The position numbers were made by a program, and so were the translations under genes. Of a DNA stretch of 11,473 bases, positions 7,187 through 11,473 are shown piece after piece. The notes below the pieces were generated by a model. The model was not told where the DNA came from. It was given only the letters and a program-made list of their open reading frames with translations, and ran no database searches. Location of the stretch: the NCBI GenBank assembly GCA_023269645.1, contig JAHFPR010000044.1, forward strand, positions 1 through 11,473. Direction: 5' to 3'. The stretch's first letter is position 1, and the number at the start of each line of letters is the position of its first letter. The stretch is from Alphaproteobacteria bacterium. Lineage in GTDB: Bacteria; Pseudomonadota; Alphaproteobacteria; Rickettsiales; UBA8987.

Positions 7187-9367
7187 ATGAGTGCCACACT
7201 CCCACAGAAAGCCGTGAAGCTGGCGAGTTTTTTCGCCCATGCCGTGCCGTTCCTCGGCCTGGCGTTCGACCGCTATCACGCCCGGCATCACCGGGAAGCG
7301 ACCATCCGGATGTACGAAGAGGAACTGCGCGACCGCCGCCTGGCGGAGCAGAAACTCCGCGCGAGCGAGGAGCGGGTCAAACTCATCATCAACGCCGTGC
7401 CGGTGCTGCTGGCCTATATTGACAGTCGCTTCCACTATCGTTTCGTCAACAATAATTTCGAGCGGTGGCAGGGCATCCCTGCCCGGCGTGCGGTGGGCAG
7501 GCCGGTGGAGGAAATCTCCGGAAAAGAGGCTTTTGCCGTGCTGAAGCCCCACCTCGAACGGGCGATGGCCGGCGAGCCGGTATCGTTCGAGGACGAAATT
7601 ATCTCCCCGGTGGGCATAAAACGCGCCGTGCGCCTCACATATGTGCCGGAACTGGTGACCAGCTCCAGCGAAGTGGCGGGCGTGTTCGTCTGCGGCGAGG
7701 ATATTTCGCAAATCCGTGGAGCCGAGCAATCCCTCAAGGAGCACGCCGAGGTGCTGGAGTGGAAAAACTTTGAGCTGGAAACCGCCCGCGCCGATGCGGA
7801 AAAAGCCACCCGCATGAAATCCGAATTCCTCGCCAATATGAGCCACGAAATCCGCACCCCCATGAACGGCGTTATCGGCATGATCCGCCTGCTGCTCGAT
7901 ACCGCGCTCTCGCCGCAACAGCGAGAATATGCCCGCATCGTGAAAACCTCCGCCGACAGCCTGCTCGACCTCATCAACGACATCCTCGATTATTCCAAAA
8001 TCGAGCACGGGCGGCTGGAACTGGAGGCCATCCCCTTCGAGCTTTCCCGCTCCCTGCGCGAAGTGGCGCAGCTCATGGTTCCGAACGCGCGGGAAAAAGG
8101 GCTGGAGCTGGTGGTGCGCTATGATCCCGCCATCCCGCGCACGCTCGAAGGTGACCCCGCCCGCTTCCGGCAGGTGCTCTATAACCTTATCGGCAACGCC
8201 ATCAAATTCACGGCGGAGGGGCATATCCTCGTTACGGCGGAACTGGAAGGCGCGGCGGAGGAAACCGCCTGTGTGCGCTTCACCGTGCAGGATACCGGCA
8301 TCGGCATCCCCGAAGACAAGCACGATTATGTGTTCCATATGTTCTCCCAGGCGGATGCCTCCACCACCCGCAAGTTCGGCGGCACGGGGCTGGGGCTTGC
8401 CATCTGCCGCGAACTGGTGACCATGATGGGCGGAGAAATCGGCGTGGAATCCATGCCCGGTGCGGGTTCAACCTTCTGGTTTACCGTGAGGCTGCCTGTG
8501 GCGGAGAGCGGCGCGGAACACGCTGCGGAGGCCTGGGCGGTGCTGGCGGGAAAACGTGTGCTCGTCGTGGACGATAACGAGGCAAGCTGCGCTGTGGCGC
8601 AGGAAATCATCACGCAAGGCGGAATGCGCAGCACGGCAGCCCATGATGGTGAACAGGCACTTGCCATGCTGGAGCGTGCCGTTTCCCAGGGCGAACCCTA
8701 CGACGCTGTGCTGATCGACAAAACCCTGCCGAAAATGGACGGGCTGGAACTCGCCGGGGCTATCCGTGCCCTTCCCGCGCGTACTCCGGCGAAGCTCCTG
8801 CTGCTGGCGGATGGCTATGTGGAGCCGCAGGCGGGCGAGGCGTACTCCCTGGAGGCGGTGCTCGATAAACCTGTGTGGCGCGACCAGCTTCTTACCGCGC
8901 TCGCCCAGGCGATTTCCGGGGAAAGAAAAACATTGCAAGTTGTTACGGAAAAGGTGGAAAAAATGACAGCGGAAAACACACACGCTCGCGTATTGCTGGC
9001 GGAGGATAACAAGGTCAACCAGGTGGTTGTGCAGAAAATGCTCCAGAAACTTGGTTACCAGGTGGAAATCGCCGAGAATGGCCGCATGGCGGTGGAAGCG
9101 GCACGGCAGGGCGGGTTCGACATCATCCTGATGGACGGCCAGATGCCGGAGATGGACGGGTTCGAGGCTACCGGGGAAATACGGCGGCTGGAGGCGGAAG
9201 GCACGGTGCGGCGCGTACCCATTATCGCCGTCACCGCCCACGCCATGCAGGGCGACCGGGAACGCTGCATCGCCGCCGGGATGGACGACTACATCGCCAA
9301 GCCCATAGATCAGGACGCGCTGGCTGCCAAGCTCGCGCAGTGGGTGGGGCTGCCGGGGAAGCCTTAG
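7187..9367 (+). CDS. PAS-domain hybrid sensor histidine kinase with two receiver domains
   Basis: This 726-residue protein has its ATG directly after a GGGGGAAG ribosome binding site. The N-terminus has only a weak hydrophobic patch (about 8-28), so it may be cytoplasmic or peripheral. A charged coiled-coil-like stretch (34-62) leads to a PAS domain (about 62-185). The HisKA box MSHEIRTPMNG has phospho-acceptor H220. The HATPase domain has an N-box with N337, the G1 box DTGIGI from D369, and the G2 box GGTGLGL at 398-404. Receiver 1 has acidic D462/D463 and candidate phospho-acceptor D511 (LIDKTLPKMDG). Receiver 2 has E606/D607 and D650 (LMDGQMPEMDG), plus the TAHAM and KPID motifs. No HPt domain follows, so phosphate from receiver 2 would need a separate partner. 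The signal is unknown. It lies 23 nt after the glycosyltransferase-like gene. Confidence 0.93.
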   Translation: MSATLPQKAVKLASFFAHAVPFLGLAFDRYHARHHREATIRMYEEELRDRRLAEQKLRASEERVKLIINAVPVLLAYIDSRFHYRFVNNNFERWQGIPARRAVGRPVEEISGKEAFAVLKPHLERAMAGEPVSFEDEIISPVGIKRAVRLTYVPELVTSSSEVAGVFVCGEDISQIRGAEQSLKEHAEVLEWKNFELETARADAEKATRMKSEFLANMSHEIRTPMNGVIGMIRLLLDTALSPQQREYARIVKTSADSLLDLINDILDYSKIEHGRLELEAIPFELSRSLREVAQLMVPNAREKGLELVVRYDPAIPRTLEGDPARFRQVLYNLIGNAIKFTAEGHILVTAELEGAAEETACVRFTVQDTGIGIPEDKHDYVFHMFSQADASTTRKFGGTGLGLAICRELVTMMGGEIGVESMPGAGSTFWFTVRLPVAESGAEHAAEAWAVLAGKRVLVVDDNEASCAVAQEIITQGGMRSTAAHDGEQALAMLERAVSQGEPYDAVLIDKTLPKMDGLELAGAIRALPARTPAKLLLLADGYVEPQAGEAYSLEAVLDKPVWRDQLLTALAQAISGERKTLQVVTEKVEKMTAENTHARVLLAEDNKVNQVVVQKMLQKLGYQVEIAENGRMAVEAARQGGFDIILMDGQMPEMDGFEATGEIRRLEAEGTVRRVPIIAVTAHAMQGDRERCIAAGMDDYIAKPIDQDALAAKLAQWVGLPGKP

Positions 9368-9376
9368 GTGCGCTCC

Positions 9377-9400
9377 CTGCAAAGCCTTCTGGCTTTGCAG
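9377..9400. repeat. Perfect 10-bp inverted repeat, 4-nt loop
   Basis: CTGCAAAGCC and GGCTTTGCAG are exact reverse complements around a TTCT loop, nine bases after the kinase stop codon. No run of T follows, so it is not a textbook intrinsic terminator. It could be a weak terminator, an RNA-stability element or a palindromic repeat. Confidence 0.8.
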
Positions 9401-9432
9401 ATGAGCCTGAGCCACTCCGTGGCACTGAAGAT

Positions 9433-9452
9433 ACGCGGCTTGCTAGCCGCGT
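9433..9452. terminator. 8-bp hairpin followed by a short pyrimidine run, possible weak terminator
   Basis: ACGCGGCT and AGCCGCGT pair perfectly around a TGCT loop, and TCCTTGTCCCC follows. The position after the kinase gene and before ileS fits a terminator, but the T-tract is poor. A repeat element is equally possible. Confidence 0.4.
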
Positions 9453-9511
9453 TCCTTGTCCCCTGTGCCTCTGAGCTTGACTGCCCGCCGCGAACCGCCT
9501 ACAAAACGCAC

Positions 9512-11473
9512 ATGGCAAAGCATTACCCCGATACCTCCAGCAATCCCGACTTCCCGAAAATCGAGGAGAATATCCTCGCGCGCTGGGAGCGGGAAGGCAC
9601 GTTCCGGCGTTCTATCGAGCGCACTGCGTCATCCTGCGGCTTGACCGCAGGATCCCGTGCGGCAGGAGATTCTGCGGTCAAGCCGCAGGATGACGGTTCC
9701 AATGAATGGGTGTTCTACGACGGCCCGCCGTTCGCCAACGGGCTTCCGCATTACGGGCATCTGCTGACCAGTTGCGTGAAGGATATTTTCGCGCGCTACC
9801 ACACGATGAAAGGCAGCCGCGTGGAGCGCCGCTTCGGGTGGGATTGTCACGGGCTTCCTGCCGAAATGGGCGCGGAGAAGGAGCTTGGCGTTTCCGGGCG
9901 CAAGGCGATCGAGGAGTTCGGCATCGCCAAATTTAATGACTATTGCCGCACCTCCGTGATGAAATATACCGGGGAATGGCGCAACTACATCACCCGCGCC
10001 GCCCGCTGGGTGGATTTCGACAATGATTACAAAACGATGGACACGGACTACATGGAATCCGTGCTGTGGGCGTTCAAGCAGCTCTACGACAAGGGGCTGG
10101 TCTATGAATCCTACCGCGTGATGCCCTATAGCTGGGCGGCGGAAACGCCTTTGTCGAATTTTGAAACCCGCATGGATGATGCATATCGGGAGCGGACGGA
10201 TAAGGCGGTGACGGTGGCGTTTAGGTTGCTGGAGAAGCCGCAGGGTGCGCCGGAAGCGGAGGAATATTATATCCTGGCGTGGACGACTACGCCGTGGACG
10301 TTGCCGAGCAATCTGGCGTTGGCGGTGAAGGGGGATATGGAGTATGCGTGTATCCTTGCGGTAGACCCGGTATCTCCCCCACCGCTTGCGGGGGGGGCAG
10401 GGGGGGGATCTCTCCATGCAAAAATCGGTGAAGACATCCACACCACCCGCAACCCCGAAGCCCTGGCCAAGGCCAGGGAATTGCGCCACAGCCTCACGCC
10501 GATGGAGGCCAAACTCTGGAATATACTGAAAAGTCGGCAGCTTGAAGGGCATCACTTCCGCAAGCAGCAGCCCGTTGGCCCGTATATCGCCGATTTTGTC
10601 TGCAACCAGAAGAAGCTGGTGATTGAACTGGATGGCGGCCAGCATGGTGAGCGGCAGGAGTACGATACCGCGCGCACCGCTTTCATGGAAAAGGCTGGAT
10701 ACACGGTGATGCGGTTCTGGAATAACGATGTGTTTGAGAATCCCGATGGCGTGGCAGATGCTGTTCTCAGGAAACTTGCTGCATTACCATCGGCGCATAC
10801 CGCCGATGCTGCGTTACCCCCCCCTGCCCCCCCCGCAAGCGGTGGGGGAGGAGTCCTGCCGCAAGGGGGGAGCAAGAGGGTGTGTTATGTATTGGCAATG
10901 AATGCGCTTTCTGATTACGAAAAAGAATTTGGGCGCGGAGACAGTACAAATTTAGAGGACTTGATTGCTGCTGAAAAAAAATCTTATGAAGACATTATAA
11001 AAGAAGCGCAGAAAGATATAATTCTCAAAGGCTCTGCCCTGCTCAACCTCCCCTACGAACCGCTTTTCCCCTATTTCGCGGAGAAGAAAAATGAATGGCC
11101 GAATGCGTTTACCATCCTCGATGGATCGGATTTCATCGAGGAGGGGAGCGGCACGGGGGTGGTGCATCTGGCTCCCGGCTTCGGCGAGGACGATCAGCGC
11201 GTGTGCGAAAAAGCGGGGATCAGCATCGTGTGCCCGGTGGATGAGGCGGGGCGGTATACGGATGAGATTTATGATTTAGAGAGCAGAGGGCAGAGAGCAG
11301 AGAGCACGGGTGCGGCAGGCACTGCGCTCCGCGCTCCGCTCTCTGCTCTCTCTCTTCACGGCCTCAACGTCATCGCCGACAAGCGCAAGGATGAGAGCGA
11401 ACCCTACACCGACAAGCAGCTTGAGGCGAACGGGCTTGCCAACCTGCGCATTATCACGTGGCTGAAGGAGCGG
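9512..11473 (+). CDS. ileS: Isoleucyl-tRNA synthetase, eukaryote-like class, with three in-frame inserts (3' end outside window)
   Basis: The frame is open for 654 codons from the ATG to the window edge, with no stop or frameshift; this was checked codon by codon. IleRS charges tRNA-Ile and edits misactivated valine. Core evidence: an N-terminal KHYPDTSSNPDFPKIEE segment, the catalytic signature FYDGPPFANGLPHYGH (HIGH-type motif HYGH at 80-83), FGWDCHGLPAEM, SYRVMPYSWAAETPLSNFE, the editing-domain threonine-rich WTTTPWTLPSN (from W257), and GTGVVHLAPGFGEDD (from G547). These match the eukaryote-like IleS2 type found in Rickettsia. The KMSKS region and the anticodon domain are beyond the window. 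Inserts interrupt the protein at about residues 38-62, 281-451 (a DUF559 nuclease within the editing domain) and 589-615. No strong ribosome binding site precedes 9512; in-frame starts at 9401 or 9368 are less likely. Confidence 0.93.
   Translation, partial: MAKHYPDTSSNPDFPKIEENILARWEREGTFRRSIERTASSCGLTAGSRAAGDSAVKPQDDGSNEWVFYDGPPFANGLPHYGHLLTSCVKDIFARYHTMKGSRVERRFGWDCHGLPAEMGAEKELGVSGRKAIEEFGIAKFNDYCRTSVMKYTGEWRNYITRAARWVDFDNDYKTMDTDYMESVLWAFKQLYDKGLVYESYRVMPYSWAAETPLSNFETRMDDAYRERTDKAVTVAFRLLEKPQGAPEAEEYYILAWTTTPWTLPSNLALAVKGDMEYACILAVDPVSPPPLAGGAGGGSLHAKIGEDIHTTRNPEALAKARELRHSLTPMEAKLWNILKSRQLEGHHFRKQQPVGPYIADFVCNQKKLVIELDGGQHGERQEYDTARTAFMEKAGYTVMRFWNNDVFENPDGVADAVLRKLAALPSAHTADAALPPPAPPASGGGGVLPQGGSKRVCYVLAMNALSDYEKEFGRGDSTNLEDLIAAEKKSYEDIIKEAQKDIILKGSALLNLPYEPLFPYFAEKKNEWPNAFTILDGSDFIEEGSGTGVVHLAPGFGEDDQRVCEKAGISIVCPVDEAGRYTDEIYDLESRGQRAESTGAAGTALRAPLSALSLHGLNVIADKRKDESEPYTDKQLEANGLANLRIITWLKER
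9627..9695. repeat. In-frame palindromic element in ileS (24-bp perfect inverted repeat)
   Basis: The 24-bp arm at 9627-9650 (CGTCATCCTGCGG onward) is exactly complementary to 9672-9695 (ending CCGCAGGATGACG), with a 21-nt spacer. Each arm is itself a hairpin (CCTGCGG and CCGCAGG around CTTGA). It is translated as part of a low-complexity segment between RRSIER and NEWVFYDGPP, where Rickettsia IleRS has only a short connection. It looks like an inserted selfish palindromic repeat tolerated before the catalytic domain. Confidence 0.9.
10374..10407. repeat. Left 34-bp inverted-repeat arm of the DUF559 element
   Basis: The arm reads CTCCCCCACCGCTTGC, then eight G, CA, eight G. It is the exact reverse complement of 10817-10850. 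In the ileS frame it encodes a Pro-rich then Gly-rich linker (SPPPLAGGAGGGS). It contains no stop codon in any of the six frames. Confidence 0.93.
10481..10780 (+). other. DUF559 (Vsr-like, PD-(D/E)XK) nuclease domain fused within IleRS
   Basis: About 100 residues (IleRS residues 324-423) match the DUF559 family: an LRHSLTPMEAKLWNILKSRQL helix region, then HHFRKQQPVGPYIADF, KKLVIELDGGQH, and YTVMRFWNNDVFENPDGV. Putative catalytic residues D361, E372 and D374 and the following Gln-His are present, so the nuclease fold looks intact. The family is related to very-short-patch-repair endonucleases; its biological role is poorly defined. There is no in-frame ATG before the domain, but TTG at 10481, with AAGG at 10469-10472 upstream, could allow separate translation. 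Otherwise the domain is made only as part of IleRS. The reading frame is shared with ileS. Confidence 0.85.
10817..10850. repeat. Right 34-bp inverted-repeat arm of the DUF559 element
   Basis: Eight C, TG, eight C, then GCAAGCGGTGGGGGAG: the exact reverse complement of 10374-10407. In the ileS frame it encodes PPPAPPASGGGG, again a flexible linker. The two arms could pair in single-stranded DNA or mRNA and bring the two ends of the insert together. Confidence 0.93.
10901..11030 (+). other. AT-rich patch in the ileS editing domain next to the DUF559 element
   Basis: By direct count this 130-nt stretch has 45 G or C bases (35%), far below the GC-rich surroundings, and uses A/T-ending codons such as TTA and ATA. 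It encodes a charged segment (SDYEKEFG to KDIILKGS) that seems longer than the matching part of Rickettsia IleRS. It may be a recombined or inserted segment, or a locally AT-rich lysine/glutamate-coding region. Confidence 0.6.
11278..11356. repeat. In-frame purine/pyrimidine palindrome in ileS
   Basis: The left arm (11278-11305) consists of short repeats of AGAGAGC/AGAGGGC type; the right arm (11333-11356) is the pyrimidine-rich counterpart. The best stem is 14 bp and perfect: AGAGAGCAGAGAGC at 11292-11305 with 11338-11351. The 32-nt loop contains a smaller GTGC/GCAC stem. It is translated as SRGQRAES...LSALSL between EIYDLE and HGLNVIADK, where Rickettsia IleRS reads almost directly from EIPDLEGL onward. 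It resembles in architecture the hairpin between virB11 and virD4. Confidence 0.85.

Larger units (their letters stand above)
9368..9511. other. Gap between the kinase gene and ileS with tandem hairpins
   Basis: This 144-nt stretch holds three inverted repeats in a row: a 10-bp stem at 9377-9400, a small 5-bp stem (GCCAC/GTGGC) at 9411-9423, and an 8-bp stem at 9433-9452. It contains no stop codon in the ileS frame, so ileS could in principle start earlier (GTG 9368 or ATG 9401). Homology to known IleRS N-termini begins only at the ATG at 9512. I see no convincing promoter or T-box. Confidence 0.6.
10354..10866 (+). mobile_element. Inverted-repeat element with DUF559 nuclease domain inserted in frame in ileS
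   Basis: The proposed limits are the short outer repeats CCTTGCGG (10354-10361) and CCGCAAGG (10859-10866), giving 513 nt, or 171 codons. Inside these lie 34-bp perfect inverted repeats and between them a complete-looking DUF559 nuclease domain. The element interrupts the CP1 editing domain: MEYACIL upstream and RVCYVLAMNALSDYEKEFG downstream correspond to sequence that is nearly continuous in Rickettsia IleRS. The exact borders and any target-site duplication cannot be set from one copy. It has no intein splicing motifs (no N-terminal Cys/Ser block, no C-terminal His-Asn), so the insert is expected to stay in the protein. Confidence 0.75.

Noticed and set aside
7109..8338. 409-codon minus-strand open frame opposite the histidine kinase
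   Set aside because: The composition is typical of an antisense shadow, and the + strand carries unmistakable kinase motifs.
9368..9511. T-box riboswitch controlling ileS
   Set aside because: No T-box consensus or specifier-loop layout could be seen, and T-boxes are mainly found in Gram-positive bacteria.
9629..10645. 338-codon open frame on the minus strand across ileS
   Set aside because: It is antisense to conserved IleRS motifs and to the DUF559 domain. The product is His/Arg-rich with no recognisable domain, as expected of an antisense shadow in GC-rich DNA.
10354..10866. Intein or group I/II intron in ileS
   Set aside because: There is no N-terminal Cys/Ser splicing block, no His-Asn plus nucleophile at the C-terminal edge, no LAGLIDADG or reverse transcriptase, and the frame reads straight through.
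10354..10866. Assembly chimera joining a DUF559 gene into ileS
   Set aside because: Both junctions keep the frame, IleRS sequence resumes at the expected place, and the arms are symmetric. It cannot be fully excluded without reads because runs of eight G or C are error-prone.
9512..11473. ileS as a frameshifted pseudogene
   Set aside because: Codon-by-codon reading found no stop or frameshift in 654 codons and all visible core motifs are present. Status beyond the window end is unknown.

Overview
The window looks like part of a GC-rich alphaproteobacterial genome, most likely a member of or relative of the Rickettsiales. Two things suggest this. The gene order virB8-virB9-virB10-virB11-virD4 is the core cluster of the Rickettsiales vir homolog (rvh) type IV secretion system. 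The isoleucyl-tRNA synthetase is of the eukaryote-like class (IleS2) and resembles the Rickettsia enzyme as I remember it, almost segment by segment. The base composition is unusually GC-rich for a classical obligate intracellular Rickettsiales, so a deep-branching or environmental lineage is plausible. All genes read on the + strand.

Layout: 1-3650 holds the end of virB8, then virB9, virB10 and virB11, tightly packed (virB8 and virB9 overlap; the other gaps are 12-26 nt). A 130-nt gap with a large imperfect hairpin separates virB11 from virD4 (3781-5664), the coupling ATPase. A polytopic GT-C-like membrane protein (5667-7163) and a PAS hybrid histidine kinase with two receiver domains (7187-9367) follow, each within a few bases of the gene before. 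A 144-nt gap with tandem hairpins precedes ileS, which starts at 9512 and runs off the window end.

The most unusual part is ileS. Its frame is open for all 654 visible codons, yet the core is interrupted by three in-frame inserts made of inverted repeats. (1) A 24-bp perfect inverted repeat sits just before the catalytic domain. (2) A roughly 513-nt element lies inside the CP1 editing domain; it is bounded by 34-bp perfect inverted repeats and carries a complete-looking DUF559 (Vsr-like, PD-(D/E)XK superfamily) nuclease domain. (3) A 79-nt palindrome of short purine/pyrimidine repeats sits further into the editing region. In position and style these recall the Rickettsia palindromic elements that insert in frame into protein genes, but the sequences look different, and the second carries its own nuclease. 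It may be a self-spreading element whose inverted-repeat arms are translated as Gly/Pro linkers.

Functionally, the VirB/D4 proteins form the outer-membrane core (B9, B10), the inner-membrane platform (B8) and the ATPases (B11, D4) of a secretion machine. The glycosyltransferase-like protein and the kinase have no visible mechanistic link to it. Family assignments rest on motif reading and memory; no database search was run.
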